Assembly (NCBI GenBank): GCA_944376655.1
Contig: CALWDJ010000004.1
Span: 1 to 64,000 of the forward strand
DNA length: 64,000 nt
From: an uncultured Clostridia bacterium
Lineage (GTDB): Bacteria > Bacillota > Clostridia > Oscillospirales > Acutalibacteraceae
Direction of reading: 5' to 3'
The notes under the pieces were generated by a model. The model saw only the letters and a list, made by a program, of their open reading frames with translations. It was not told the DNA's origin and searched no databases. Positions within the stretch are counted from its first letter, which is position 1, and every line of letters begins with the position of its first letter. Both the position numbers and the translations under genes were made by a program. This document shows, one piece after another, positions 41,274 through 50,692 of the stretch.

Positions 41274-42338
41274 TTGAAACAGGAAGCACGAAAGGATTTT
41301 CTCATAAGCACGTTATATTTTTTTACGGTTTCAGCTATTGTGTTTATTGTATGCAGGTTCCTTTTAAAATATCTTACCCCTTTTGTCATAGGCGGCGCCA
41401 TAGCGTGGCTTGTGCAAAAACCGGCAAAATTTATATCCGGTAAAACAAGGATAAAGCGAAAGCTCGCCGCGGCGGGACTTGCTCTGGCGGTTTTTCTGCT
41501 CGCTGCCGGTTTATGTGTTTTTTTGGTTTTAAGAATATCTTCCGGAATAAGCAATTTTGCCGGAGAAATCAGCGGATACGCCGAAGAAATATCCGCGTTT
41601 TTCGAGAAAATCAAAAAAAGCACTGAATTGTTTTTCAGCGATATGCCCGAGGAGCTTTCTGTGCTTGCCGACAGCTTTTTCAAAAAGGCTTCCGACACGA
41701 TGATAAGCGCCGTAACGGGATTTGTTTCTGATTCGGCGGCGTATATTGCAGGACGAATGCCCGGAATACTTTTGAGCTGTATTGTCTCTGCCGTGGCAGC
41801 ATGTTATATTGCGGCTGATTTTCCTTCGCTTATACGGTTCGCCAGGGGAGTTATCGGACCGCGCGTTTACGGCAATATTCGAAAAGTAAAGGAAATATTT
41901 GTTACGAGTGTTTTTAAACTCGGAAAGGGCTACGCGATACTTATGCTGATGACTTTTGCCGAATTGCTTGCCGGTTTTTATCTGCTCGGTATAAAGCACG
42001 CCTTGCTGCTTGCGGCGCTTACGGCGATGATAGATATTCTTCCGGTGCTCGGTACGGGAACGGTGCTGGTGCCGTGGGCGGCGGTGCTTTTTATTTTAGG
42101 TGATATAGGAACGGCGGGCGGGATTATCGTGCTGTACGCGGTTATTACGGTTATAAGGAATTTTGCGGAGCCGAGGATAATCGGCGGACAGATGGGCATA
42201 AACCCGCTTTTTACCCTCCTTGCAATGTTTATAGGAATAAAGCTGTTCGGAGTAGCCGGCATATTTCTTCTGCCGGTGGCGCTTATAGTAACGGTAAAAT
42301 ACTATAAAGACGAAATGGAAAGCGAGACGGAAAAATAA
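41274..42338 (+). CDS. AI-2E family transporter (YtvI-like)
   Basis: A 354-residue membrane protein of the AI-2E/PerM family with about seven to eight membrane segments; KYLTPFVIGGAIAWLVQKPAKF near the start and DILPVLGTGTVLVPWAA, GIKHALLLAAL and EPRIIGGQMGINPLFTLL late are family marks. It resembles the sporulation-associated YtvI branch, but function and cargo are unknown. TTG 41274 is used: GAGGGG is 6 nt upstream, and the longer open frame to 41169 has no ribosome site. Divergent from the lysC operon. Confidence 0.84.
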   Translation: MKQEARKDFLISTLYFFTVSAIVFIVCRFLLKYLTPFVIGGAIAWLVQKPAKFISGKTRIKRKLAAAGLALAVFLLAAGLCVFLVLRISSGISNFAGEISGYAEEISAFFEKIKKSTELFFSDMPEELSVLADSFFKKASDTMISAVTGFVSDSAAYIAGRMPGILLSCIVSAVAACYIAADFPSLIRFARGVIGPRVYGNIRKVKEIFVTSVFKLGKGYAILMLMTFAELLAGFYLLGIKHALLLAALTAMIDILPVLGTGTVLVPWAAVLFILGDIGTAGGIIVLYAVITVIRNFAEPRIIGGQMGINPLFTLLAMFIGIKLFGVAGIFLLPVALIVTVKYYKDEMESETEK

Positions 42339-42434
42339 ATGTTTGTCACAGCCGTAAAAAAAGCATATGATGTAATATAAATATGTCCGCCGTAAAAAAA
42401 CTATTTGCGGCGGCTGTTTTACGGAGTGAAAACG

Positions 42435-42653
42435 ATGAAGAGGTATATTATATCAACAGGTACGGTGACCTACGCTATAAAGGGGCGCGACCTGTTAAGG
42501 CAAAAAGGATATAACGTGAAAATTGAGAGAATAACCTCCGGCAAGGGGAGCGCCGGATGCGGATACAGCATAATCCTTACGGGTGATATCGCTCCGGCGG
42601 AGAAGCTTCTGAGAGACGCGGGCGTAAAAATTCTCGAAATAAACGAAAAATAA
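42435..42653 (+). CDS. DUF3343 family protein
   Basis: A 72-residue protein: the pattern TVTYAIKGRDLLRQKGYNVKIERITSGKGSAGCGYSIIL with a single internal Cys is the DUF3343 family, which commonly neighbours cysteine-desulfurase-like aminotransferases, and in some bacteria the selenium-metabolism genes. Here such an enzyme starts 72 nt downstream. The function is unknown; a sulfur/selenium carrier or accessory role is inference. GGAGTGAA precedes ATG 42435. Confidence 0.82.
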   Translation: MKRYIISTGTVTYAIKGRDLLRQKGYNVKIERITSGKGSAGCGYSIILTGDIAPAEKLLRDAGVKILEINEK

Positions 42654-42724
42654 CGAAACAGACGGGGTTGTTGTATAATACAATAGCCCCGTTATCTTTG
42701 AACCGGTTTACGGAGGTGTTTTTT

Positions 42725-43852
42725 ATGATTTATCTTGATAACGCGGCGACAACCGGCAGAAAGCCTTACAGCGTGATAAACGCGGTCGCTGCGGCTCTAA
42801 GGGAACATTCCGCCAACCCGGGCAGAAGCGGTCACAGCGATTCGCTTCGCGCGGCGTCGGCGGTTTATGCCGTGAGGGAAAAAACGGCGGCGTTTTTCGG
42901 GGCGTCAGGTCCCGAAAACGTAATATTCACTCTTAACTGTACCCAAAGTCTGAACACTGTTATCAAAGGCGTATTGCATAAGGGCGACCGTGCGGTCACA
43001 TCATCGCTCGAACATAATTCGGTTATACGTCCGCTTGTTAAAACAGGGGTTCAGTATGAGACAGCGAGGGTTTCGCTTTACGATGACAGGGAAACTCTCG
43101 CCGAATTTGAAAGGAAAATAAAGTACGGCACCAAGCTCGTAATATGCTCAGGCGCCTCAAACGTGCTCGGCAAGACGCTGCCGATTGCCGATATAGGCGC
43201 GCTATGCAGGGAGAGGGGAGCGCTTTTTGCAGTCGATGCGGCGCAGACAGCCGGTGTGATACCGATAAATATGAAGGAAATGAATATAGATTTTCTCTGT
43301 GCGGCACCTCATAAGGGACTTTACGCGCCCATGGGCCTCGGCGTGCTTATATGTGAAAAAATGCCGGAAGACACTCTTGTCGAAGGCGGCACGGGCACAA
43401 ATTCGCTTGAGCCGGTACAGCCCGATTCCATGCCTGAAAGATTTGAGAGCGGTACGGTGGCACTGCCGGCGATAATGGGAATGTCCGCCGGAATTGATTA
43501 TGTGAACAGAATCGGAATGAACAAGCTGTATGAGCATGAGATGAGTCTATGCAGATATCTTTACAGAGAGCTTGCGAAAATTGACCGCATAGAGCTTTAT
43601 ACGCCTGAACCCTCATACGGTAAATATGTTCCGGTACTGTCTTTTAATGTATTCGGCAGGGATTCCTCGGAAATAGCTCAGCTTCTCAGCGATAAAGGCA
43701 TAGCGGTAAGAGGAGGACTTCACTGCGCGCCTTCCGCTCACAGGCAGGCCGGCACGCTTGAAAAGGGTATGGTTAGGGTCTCAGTCGCGTCTTTCAACAC
43801 GCAGGCGGATATTAAAAGCCTTGTCGCTGCGGTAAAGAGCATTTTGAGATAA
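42725..43852 (+). CDS. Cysteine desulfurase family aminotransferase class V protein
   Basis: A 375-residue PLP enzyme of the NifS-like EF2568-type subgroup. MIYLDNAATT opens the protein; PLP-Lys in CAAPHKGLYAPMG (about 200-212) and the loop Cys in RGGLHCAPSAHR (about 338-349) are present, consistent with cysteine desulfurase or selenocysteine lyase chemistry. ATG 42725 has GGAGG 7 nt upstream. The neighbour DUF3343 protein suggests sulfur or selenium handling. No IscU or SufU scaffold gene follows, so it is not an iscS operon. Confidence 0.9.
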   Translation: MIYLDNAATTGRKPYSVINAVAAALREHSANPGRSGHSDSLRAASAVYAVREKTAAFFGASGPENVIFTLNCTQSLNTVIKGVLHKGDRAVTSSLEHNSVIRPLVKTGVQYETARVSLYDDRETLAEFERKIKYGTKLVICSGASNVLGKTLPIADIGALCRERGALFAVDAAQTAGVIPINMKEMNIDFLCAAPHKGLYAPMGLGVLICEKMPEDTLVEGGTGTNSLEPVQPDSMPERFESGTVALPAIMGMSAGIDYVNRIGMNKLYEHEMSLCRYLYRELAKIDRIELYTPEPSYGKYVPVLSFNVFGRDSSEIAQLLSDKGIAVRGGLHCAPSAHRQAGTLEKGMVRVSVASFNTQADIKSLVAAVKSILR

Positions 43853-43879
43853 AAAAATTCCGAAAATGTGAATTTACTA

Positions 43880-43908
43880 TTGAACGGAAAAAACATTTAT
43901 GCTAAAAT
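43880..43908 (+). promoter_or_regulatory. Promoter of cdaA-cdaR
   Basis: TTGAAC (43880-43885), 17-base spacer, TAAAAT (43903-43908). Confidence 0.7.
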
Positions 43909-43945
43909 ATACGATGAATCAAAGTATGTTGAAAAGGAATGTTAA

Positions 43946-44878
43946 GTGGTGGGCAGCGTATTAACCGCGATTTACGCATTTTTCAATCAGATAATATATG
44001 CTGTTGCGAGTATGAGGATACCGTTTGATATAATCGATATCCTTCTGGTGGCGTATATCATATATAAGGCGATAGGATTTATGAGAGAGACCAGGGCAGG
44101 TCAGCTTGCCAAGGGTCTTATAATACTGTTCGCGATTTACTTTATCGCTAACTGGTGGAACCTTACCACTATGAAGTGGGTGCTCTCAAGATTTGTGGAT
44201 TATATTATTATAGCTGTCGCTATAATTTTTCAGCCCGAGCTTCGCCGTATACTTGAGAGGGTCGGTCATACCAAGCTCGTGGGCACACAGGGTGCTAACA
44301 ATGAAGACGATCCGATGATTGAGTGTATCGATCAGGTGAGCCGTGCCGCCGGAATAATGCAGGAAAATAAGGTCGGCGCGCTTATAGTATTTGAGAGAAC
44401 CACACAGCTGGGTGAGATTATCGATACCGGTACGGTTATAAACGCCACTCCGTCTGTTTCAATGGTCAATAATATTTTCTTTCCGAAGTCTCCGTTGCAT
44501 GACGGAGCCATGATAATAAGAGACGGCCGCCTTTACGCCGCCGGCTGCATACTTCCGCTAACCCAGCGCGAGGATATTTCCTCACAGCTCGGAACACGTC
44601 ACAGAGCCGCTATCGGTATGAGCGAAAATTCAGACGCGGTTGTGCTGGTCGTATCAGAGGAAACAGGCAACATTTCAATAGTTACCAACGGTCAGATTAA
44701 AAGAAACTATAACGGTATTTCGGCCTGCGCGGAGCTTCGCCGTCTGCTTATTGACAGCAATAAAACCGATTCCGGAAATAGTTTTATTGACGCGATAAAG
44801 AATATGAATCCATTTAAAAAAGCAAACGGAAAGGACGCTGCTGAAAACGATGAAGTGGAAAATAAAAATTCCAAATAG
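43946..44878 (+). CDS. cdaA: Diadenylate cyclase CdaA
   Basis: A 310-residue membrane enzyme making c-di-AMP from two ATP, essential for potassium and turgor control in Firmicutes. Three membrane segments (about 5-100, IDILLVAYIIYKAI, GLIILFAIYFIANWW, FVDYIIIAVAIIFQPE) precede the DAC domain with SPLHDGAMIIRDGR (DGA) and LGTRHRAAIGMSE (RHR). The C-terminal tail is Lys/Asn-rich. A GTG start (GTGGTG) with AAAGGAA upstream. Overlaps cdaR by 29 nt, the usual pairing. A glmM gene, often third in Firmicutes, does not follow. Confidence 0.96.
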   Translation: MVGSVLTAIYAFFNQIIYAVASMRIPFDIIDILLVAYIIYKAIGFMRETRAGQLAKGLIILFAIYFIANWWNLTTMKWVLSRFVDYIIIAVAIIFQPELRRILERVGHTKLVGTQGANNEDDPMIECIDQVSRAAGIMQENKVGALIVFERTTQLGEIIDTGTVINATPSVSMVNNIFFPKSPLHDGAMIIRDGRLYAAGCILPLTQREDISSQLGTRHRAAIGMSENSDAVVLVVSEETGNISIVTNGQIKRNYNGISACAELRRLLIDSNKTDSGNSFIDAIKNMNPFKKANGKDAAENDEVENKNSK

Positions 44879-46127
44879 TCTTTCGCTCAGAAAGCTGCTT
44901 TACAATAAGCGTTTTACCATTCCGTTTTCGCTTGTGGCCGCGTTTATATTCTGGCTGATTATTATGATAAACCAGAATCCCGATGCGGACAGGACTTTTA
45001 CCGATGTCCCTGTGACAATCAATCTTGAAAACACTTTCGCAGCAGAAAACGGTATGGAAATTATAGGCGATATTTCTTCCCAGAAATTTACCGTAACAAT
45101 CAAAGGCCCGCGTTATGTTGTATCGGCTCTTCAGTCGGACGATATTTACGTTTACGCCTCAGCCGCCGCAATAAACGCCCCCGGTGAATATCAGCTTGAG
45201 GTTTCAGGCGGCAGGAACACGGTAGTGTCTGATTATGAGTTTATCAGCATTTCGCCGTCAACCGTAAACGTCACCCTCGATTATGTTGATACAAAGGAAT
45301 TCACTATTAAGGCGAGAGCCGAGGGTGCCAGCGCTGCGGAAGGTTTGATTGCCGAAACGGCTGTTGTGAGCGGTACAGAGAGCGATACTATTACAATTAA
45401 GGGCCCAAGAACCGTAATAAACACAATAGATTCCGTTGTCGCTTATGCTCAAGTAAATGAAACCTTGAGCGAAAGCACCACTTTTGATGCGGAAATTCAG
45501 CTTTTTGATGAAAACGGCGAGCAAATTGATGCCTCTGTCCTTACTTTGAGCGAGTCCGCCGTTAAGGTTACAGTGCCGATATCAAAGAGTAAATCGGTGC
45601 CGGTTGTGGCGGATTTCTCGAATCTTCCGAGCGGATTTTCAAAGAGCAGTATTTCATATAAGGTAAATCACGGAACCGTTACGGTAATAGGTACGCCGGA
45701 CGCTATTGACAAGATAACTCAGGTGACACTGTCGGCGATAGATATAACAACGGTTTCAAAGTCGTCTTACAGCTTTGATGTTTCGCCGAGGCTGCCTGAG
45801 GGAGTAAGGCTCCTCGATTCGATTGAGGATTTCACGGTTACGGTGGATGTTTCGGATTATTCGGAGCGTTCGTTTACGGTTTCCGAAATCAGATATAAGG
45901 GACTTTCTTCGGGACTTTCAGCAAGCTCAGGCACTGTTATCAGAAATGTTAAGATATGCGGACCGCGTTCGGTTATAAATAAGCTGACAGCCGATATGCT
46001 TTACGCAGAGACCGACCTTACCGATATGGCGGCCGGAGAGCATACGGTGTTTGTGACAGTAAGGTGCGACGAGTACAATAATATATGGCAGGTCGGTTCT
46101 TACAGTACTACTGTTAAAATTCAATAA
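44850..46127 (+). CDS. cdaR: CdaR/YbbR domain regulator of diadenylate cyclase
   Basis: A 425-residue protein with one N-terminal membrane anchor (about 20-41, IPFSLVAAFIFWLIIMINQN) and four extracytoplasmic YbbR-type domains of ~85 residues (repeated pattern GPRxVV...I.A.V.VN). CdaR modulates CdaA activity at the membrane. Length fits four YbbR repeats. Start ATG 44850 inside cdaA; terminator at 46131-46163 follows. Confidence 0.92.
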   Translation: MKWKIKIPNSLSLRKLLYNKRFTIPFSLVAAFIFWLIIMINQNPDADRTFTDVPVTINLENTFAAENGMEIIGDISSQKFTVTIKGPRYVVSALQSDDIYVYASAAAINAPGEYQLEVSGGRNTVVSDYEFISISPSTVNVTLDYVDTKEFTIKARAEGASAAEGLIAETAVVSGTESDTITIKGPRTVINTIDSVVAYAQVNETLSESTTFDAEIQLFDENGEQIDASVLTLSESAVKVTVPISKSKSVPVVADFSNLPSGFSKSSISYKVNHGTVTVIGTPDAIDKITQVTLSAIDITTVSKSSYSFDVSPRLPEGVRLLDSIEDFTVTVDVSDYSERSFTVSEIRYKGLSSGLSASSGTVIRNVKICGPRSVINKLTADMLYAETDLTDMAAGEHTVFVTVRCDEYNNIWQVGSYSTTVKIQ

Positions 46128-46130
46128 ATT

Positions 46131-46163
46131 CAAAATAAAGGGCTTATTAAGCCCTTTATTTTG
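46131..46163 (+). terminator. Terminator after cdaR
   Basis: Inverted repeat CAAAATAAAGGGCTTA (46131-46146) / TAAGCCCTTTATTTTG (46148-46163), right arm T-rich. Confidence 0.88.
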
Positions 46164-46228
46164 AATTTCAGGGATATTTTGGCACATCTTAACCTTCCGG
46201 CATATAATATGGTACGGAGGTGTTCAGA

Positions 46229-46579
46229 ATGATTGCTGAATATATTATTATAGCGCTCGGAATGTGTTTTGCGCTGTTCGGACTGGCGGAGCTTATGCAT
46301 GGTATACGGCTCAAGCTGATGCTGACCGGAAAAAAGCCGTTTACATACACAGTAATTTATCTGTCCGGCAGCGACCCTGCCGGACAGATAAGATTTGCGT
46401 ATGAACAGAGAAGGTGGCACGGCAGCGCTTATTCGGACAGGATTATAGCTGTGAATAACGGAATTTCACCTGCGCAGGAAAATGAATGCAGGTTTGCAGC
46501 AACGCAGTGCGGAGTGTTATATTTGTCAGCCGAGAAGCTGCCGGAGGCTCTTGTCTTTTCGGCAAATATCGAAAAATAA
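46229..46579 (+). CDS. Small membrane-anchored protein of unknown function
   Basis: A 116-residue protein with one N-terminal hydrophobic segment (about 3-24, AEYIIIALGMCFALFGLAELM), then a ~90-residue hydrophilic domain. I do not recognise it; the GISPAQENECRFAATQCGVLYLS segment is distinctive. ATG 46229 has ACGGAGGTG 6 nt before it. It sits 23 nt before recD2, probably co-transcribed. Confidence 0.68.
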   Translation: MIAEYIIIALGMCFALFGLAELMHGIRLKLMLTGKKPFTYTVIYLSGSDPAGQIRFAYEQRRWHGSAYSDRIIAVNNGISPAQENECRFAATQCGVLYLSAEKLPEALVFSANIEK

Positions 46580-46602
46580 TAAGGACTGGACGGATTTTTC
46601 AG

Positions 46603-48843
46603 ATGCAGGACTCCATATCGGGTACAACCGCCGAAATAAGCGGAACCGTTGAAAAAATAACATACAGAAACGACTCTAACGGTTATACTGTGGCTGAAAT
46701 AAAAGCGGAAGATGAGCCGGTAACGGTCGTGGGAATCATGCCTTTTCTTTCCGAGGGCGATTCTGCGGTTTTTTACGGGGAATACACCTTCCACGCTTCA
46801 TACGGAAGACAGTTCAGGGCGGAGGGATTTGAGAGGAAAACCCCGCAGAACGCCGCGGCTATTCTCAAATATCTTTCGTCGGGCGCGATAAAGGGGATAG
46901 GTCCGGCGACAGCCCAGCGCATAGTCGAAAAGTTCGGTGCGGAATCGCTCGATGTTATACAGAACGAGCCCGAGCGCCTTTCGGCTCTTAAGGGTATTTC
47001 GCTTTCAAAGGCAAAGGCAATATCCGAGGAATACGCGAAGCAGTACGGCGTAAGGGATATAATGCTCATGCTTTCAAAATACGGGGTCTCGCCCGATAAA
47101 TGCCTTTTGATTTTCAGGCATTTCGGGACAAGGGCAAAGGAAATTATAAAAAGCAATCCTTACGCTCTTTGCGAGGAGGGCATCGATTTAAGGTTCGAAG
47201 TAGCGGAAGATATAGCGCGGGATATGTCCTTTGACATGGAAAGCGATATGAGAATATCCGCCGGAGTGGAATATGTGCTGCGCAAAAATCTGGCGAACGG
47301 TCATACCTGCCTTCCGGAAAACAAACTCGCGGAGGTTTCGGCGAAGCTGCTTGGGTGTGACGCTCAGTCCGCCAAGTCTTGCTGCGGACGTCTTGCGGAC
47401 TGCTTCAGATTATGCCGAAAAACAATAGACGGAACGGTTTTTTATTCAATACCTGCCTATTATTCGGCGGAAGAGCATATAGCGGCGAGACTTATTTCGG
47501 TAAAGCAGTACATAAGCAATGCGGTGACGGTTGACGCTCTTGAGATAGACCATGTTGAGCATAAGCTCGGAATTAAATTCGAGGAGCTTCAGCGCAAGGC
47601 TATTTTTGAGGCGTTTGAGGGCGGCGTGCTTGTGCTGACCGGAGGGCCGGGAACCGGCAAGACCACCACATTAAACGCGATAATCAAGCTGTTCGAGAAC
47701 CGTGACCTTGAAATCGAGCTTGCGGCGCCGACCGGCAGGGCGGCGAAGCGTATGACCGAGCTTACCGGCAGAGAAGCCAAAACAATACACAGGCTTCTTG
47801 AGGTCGAGTGGGGAGAGGGCGAGGAGCAGCACTTTGCAAGAAACGAAAAGAATCCTTTGAACTGTGATGTTATTATTGTCGATGAGTCGTCAATGATTGA
47901 CGTTCTGCTTTTTGACAGTCTGCTTAAGGCTTTAAGGCTTTCCTGCCGTATAATACTTGTGGGCGATTCCGACCAGCTTCCGTCTATCGGAGCCGGCAAT
48001 CTGCTCAACGATATACTGACATCGGGAATTTTCCCGTCTATTCGTCTCAAAAAGGTTTTCAGACAGGCGGGCAGGAGCCGTATTATCACAAACGCTCACG
48101 CCATAATCAACGGTATGAAGCCCGATTTTTCCGCAAAGGACTCTGACTGCTTCTTTATGCACAGAGCAGACAGGTATTCAGTAAGCCGCACGGTGCTTGA
48201 GCTTGTCTGCGAGCGGCTTCCCGCGGCTTACGGCTTTGACCCGGTAAAAGATATTCAGGTGCTCTGCCCGTCAAGACTGCTTGAAACCGGCACGGTGAAT
48301 CTCAACAATATGCTCCAGAGCGCGCTTAACCCCCATACCTCAGATAAGCCGCAGCTTCCGTTCAAGGGGATTTTTTTCCGTGAAGGCGATAAGGTTATGC
48401 AGGTCAAAAACAATTACGATTTGCAGTACAGAAAGGATAACGGCGAATACGGCACGGGAGTGTTCAACGGCGATGTGGGCTACATAACGGATATAGACCG
48501 TCGCGGCGGCATACTGAAGGTAAGGTTTGACGACCGCGTTGTGACCTACTTCTCGGAAGATTTGTCGCAGCTCGAGCAGGCGTATGCGGTTACGGTGCAT
48601 AAAAGTCAGGGCAGCGAATACGACTGCGTTGTGCTGCCGCTTTTCGACGTACCCTCAAAGCTGAAATACAGAAACCTGCTTTATACCGCGGTGACAAGGG
48701 CAAAAAAGCTGCTTGTCGCGGTAGGAAGCGAGGCTGTCTGGAACGAGATGGCGGCAAACGACCGGAAAACTCTCAGATATACTCTGCTCGGACAGTTTTT
48801 AAAGGAGGGCGGCTCTGTTGTCAACGGCTTTATCCCTTATTAG
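46603..48843 (+). CDS. recD2: ATP-dependent DNA helicase RecD2
   Basis: A 746-residue 5'-3' helicase without RecBC partners. N-terminal RecD2-specific OB and helix-hairpin-helix region (SGTVEKITYRNDSNGYTVAEI, GAIKGIGPATAQRIVEKFG), then the helicase motor: Walker A GGPGTGKTT (about 353-361), motif II VDESSMID, motif III LVGDSDQLPSIG, motif VI YTAVTRAKKL. Length matches RecD2. ATG 46603 is chosen as the protein begins there by family comparison; a weak GGAC ribosome site is the only one near. Overlaps the ComF gene by 26 nt. Confidence 0.95.
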   Translation: MQDSISGTTAEISGTVEKITYRNDSNGYTVAEIKAEDEPVTVVGIMPFLSEGDSAVFYGEYTFHASYGRQFRAEGFERKTPQNAAAILKYLSSGAIKGIGPATAQRIVEKFGAESLDVIQNEPERLSALKGISLSKAKAISEEYAKQYGVRDIMLMLSKYGVSPDKCLLIFRHFGTRAKEIIKSNPYALCEEGIDLRFEVAEDIARDMSFDMESDMRISAGVEYVLRKNLANGHTCLPENKLAEVSAKLLGCDAQSAKSCCGRLADCFRLCRKTIDGTVFYSIPAYYSAEEHIAARLISVKQYISNAVTVDALEIDHVEHKLGIKFEELQRKAIFEAFEGGVLVLTGGPGTGKTTTLNAIIKLFENRDLEIELAAPTGRAAKRMTELTGREAKTIHRLLEVEWGEGEEQHFARNEKNPLNCDVIIVDESSMIDVLLFDSLLKALRLSCRIILVGDSDQLPSIGAGNLLNDILTSGIFPSIRLKKVFRQAGRSRIITNAHAIINGMKPDFSAKDSDCFFMHRADRYSVSRTVLELVCERLPAAYGFDPVKDIQVLCPSRLLETGTVNLNNMLQSALNPHTSDKPQLPFKGIFFREGDKVMQVKNNYDLQYRKDNGEYGTGVFNGDVGYITDIDRRGGILKVRFDDRVVTYFSEDLSQLEQAYAVTVHKSQGSEYDCVVLPLFDVPSKLKYRNLLYTAVTRAKKLLVAVGSEAVWNEMAANDRKTLRYTLLGQFLKEGGSVVNGFIPY

Positions 48844-49519
48844 TTCGGTATTGCATCCGTACACCTGTCCCTGCTGCGGAACGATTACCGGCGCCGAGGA
48901 CGAGCTGTGCGATTACTGCCACGAGATGATTGAACGGTGCGACCCGGCGGTGAGGTGTATGCGCTGCGGTCTTGATAAAAAGCTGTGCCAGTGCAAAAGG
49001 CATGTCTTTCATTTTGACGGCTGTGTAGCTCCTTTCAAAAACAGCGGCATTGTCAGAAAGGCGATGCACCGCTTCAAATTCCGCAGGAAGCTGTCGTCAG
49101 CCGGATTTTTCGCAAAGAATATGGCTTTCTGCGTAAAGAACGAATACCGGGATATAAAATTTGACGGAGTATGCTTTGTGCCCATGCACCTAAAGAACCG
49201 TCTTATGCGCGGTTATAATCAGAGCCGGATTCTTGCGGAGGGCGTGGCTAAACTGTTAAGACTGCCGGTGTATGATTTGCTTTGCTGCAAAAGGTCAGGT
49301 GTTTCCCAGCATAACCTGAACGAAAAGCAGCGTTTCAAAAACGTTAAGGGACTTTACAGCGCAAAGTGTGATCTTTCCGGTAAGGTGCTTCTGCTTGTCG
49401 ATGATATAAAAACTACCGGCGCTACGCTTGACGCCTGCGCGAAACAGCTTCTCGCCGCGGGCGCCGACGGTGTTTACTGCGTTACAGCCCTCATGTCGGG
49501 AAAAGAGAAACGGAAATAA
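48818..49519 (+). CDS. ComF family phosphoribosyltransferase-like protein
   Basis: A 233-residue ComF-type protein. The N-terminal Cys-rich zinc region (CPCCGTITGAEDELCDYC, CMRCGLDKKLCQC) precedes a PRTase domain with the PRPP loop LLLVDDIKTTGATLDAC (about 190-206). ComF contributes to DNA uptake in competent Firmicutes; outside competence its role is unclear. The TTG start lies within the recD2 end but has AAGGAGG 9 nt upstream, so it is well supported. Confidence 0.88.
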   Translation: MSTALSLISSVLHPYTCPCCGTITGAEDELCDYCHEMIERCDPAVRCMRCGLDKKLCQCKRHVFHFDGCVAPFKNSGIVRKAMHRFKFRRKLSSAGFFAKNMAFCVKNEYRDIKFDGVCFVPMHLKNRLMRGYNQSRILAEGVAKLLRLPVYDLLCCKRSGVSQHNLNEKQRFKNVKGLYSAKCDLSGKVLLLVDDIKTTGATLDACAKQLLAAGADGVYCVTALMSGKEKRK

Positions 49520-49584
49520 TACTGGTAAAACGCGCGATGATATGATAGAATATTATAAAATATGATTTTTTCGGAAGGAACGTT

Positions 49585-50607
49585 ATGGCGACAGATATAG
49601 GAATAGATTTAGGTTCATCAAAAACGGTTATATTCTCAAGCTCAAAGGTTGTTCTCGAACTGCCTAATGTCGTCACGGTTGACAGTGAGACATGGGAGCC
49701 GGTGTATTTCGGCGAAAAGGCGAAGCAGACCATAGGCAGAACGCCGGACAGTCTTGTATGTGTTTTTCCGATTGAGCGCGGGATTATATCTGATTACGAC
49801 ATAGCCGAAATAATGCTTAAAAACTATATGCAGCAGGCATTCGGCAGCAGGATTATGCGTCCGCGCATAATGGCAACGCTTCCGGCGGGACTTACCGAGC
49901 TTCAGCATCACTCGCTTTCAAACGTTGTAGAGTCGGCAGGAGGAAGGAACATATCGGTAATAGAGGGGCCGCTCGCGGTCGCATTCGGACTCGGACTTGA
50001 TTTCTCAAAGCCGAGAGGCTCGCTTATTGTTGATATCGGAGCGGGTACGACCGATATCGCCGTTATATCCCTCGGCGGAATAGCGGTCTGCGAGTCGTTT
50101 AAAACCGCTTCTTCCGACCTTGATACACAGATAATAAGATATGTCCGTAAGGAGTATAACATAGAAATAGGACCTCTTACCGCTGAAATGATAAAAATAA
50201 AGGTTGGCTCCGCGGTAAAAAGAGATATTGAAATCGCTATTGTCGCAAAGGGAAGAAATGTGTTTTCCGGACTGCCGGAGAGCTTTGAAATATCCTCGGG
50301 CGAGGTTTTTGATGCTATTAACGAAACGGTGGAAACCATCTGCAACGCGGTAAGGCAGGTGCTGAACCGCACCGACCCCGACCTTGTTGCCGACATAACC
50401 GAGGACGGTATGTATCTTACTGGCGGCGGCTCGCAGTTAAGCGGAATGGAAGCGAGACTTCAGAAATACCTCGGGATAGAGGTTCATGCGCTTGACGACC
50501 CGTCGCACAGCGTTGTAAAGGGCGCGGCGGTGGCGCTGAAAAATCCGCAGCTGCTTAAGAACGTCGATTATCAGCTCCGCTCAATCAAGGAGCTTGCCGT
50601 TGAATAA
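49585..50607 (+). CDS. mreB: MreB-family cell-shape actin homologue
   Basis: A 340-residue actin-like ATPase that guides cell elongation. GIDLGSSKTV (phosphate 1), PLAVAFGLGLDF, LIVDIGAGTTDIAVISLG (phosphate 2) and LTGGGSQLSGM (adenosine) are intact. No mreC/mreD follow, so it could be an Mbl/MreBH-type paralogue instead of the mreBCD gene. GGAAGGA precedes the ATG. The aromatic operon leader starts 25 nt downstream. Confidence 0.9.
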   Translation: MATDIGIDLGSSKTVIFSSSKVVLELPNVVTVDSETWEPVYFGEKAKQTIGRTPDSLVCVFPIERGIISDYDIAEIMLKNYMQQAFGSRIMRPRIMATLPAGLTELQHHSLSNVVESAGGRNISVIEGPLAVAFGLGLDFSKPRGSLIVDIGAGTTDIAVISLGGIAVCESFKTASSDLDTQIIRYVRKEYNIEIGPLTAEMIKIKVGSAVKRDIEIAIVAKGRNVFSGLPESFEISSGEVFDAINETVETICNAVRQVLNRTDPDLVADITEDGMYLTGGGSQLSGMEARLQKYLGIEVHALDDPSHSVVKGAAVALKNPQLLKNVDYQLRSIKELAVE

Positions 50608-50632
50608 GCTGGCGGATAAGCAAAGATTTTTG

Positions 50633-50661
50633 TTGACAAAATAAAGATAATGTTATAAAAT
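50633..50661 (+). promoter_or_regulatory. Promoter of the aromatic amino acid operon
   Basis: TTGACA (50633-50638), 17-base spacer, TAAAAT (50656-50661). The TSS is expected near 50668, giving an untranslated/leader region of about 190 nt before the first structural gene. Confidence 0.75.
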
Positions 50662-50692
50662 GATAAGAGACTTTAAGGAAAGGGTGGGCAAT

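Noticed and set aside
46486-46603. Upstream extension of recD2
   Set aside because: The extra in-frame segment overlaps the preceding gene and lacks a start signal; family comparison places the start at 46603.
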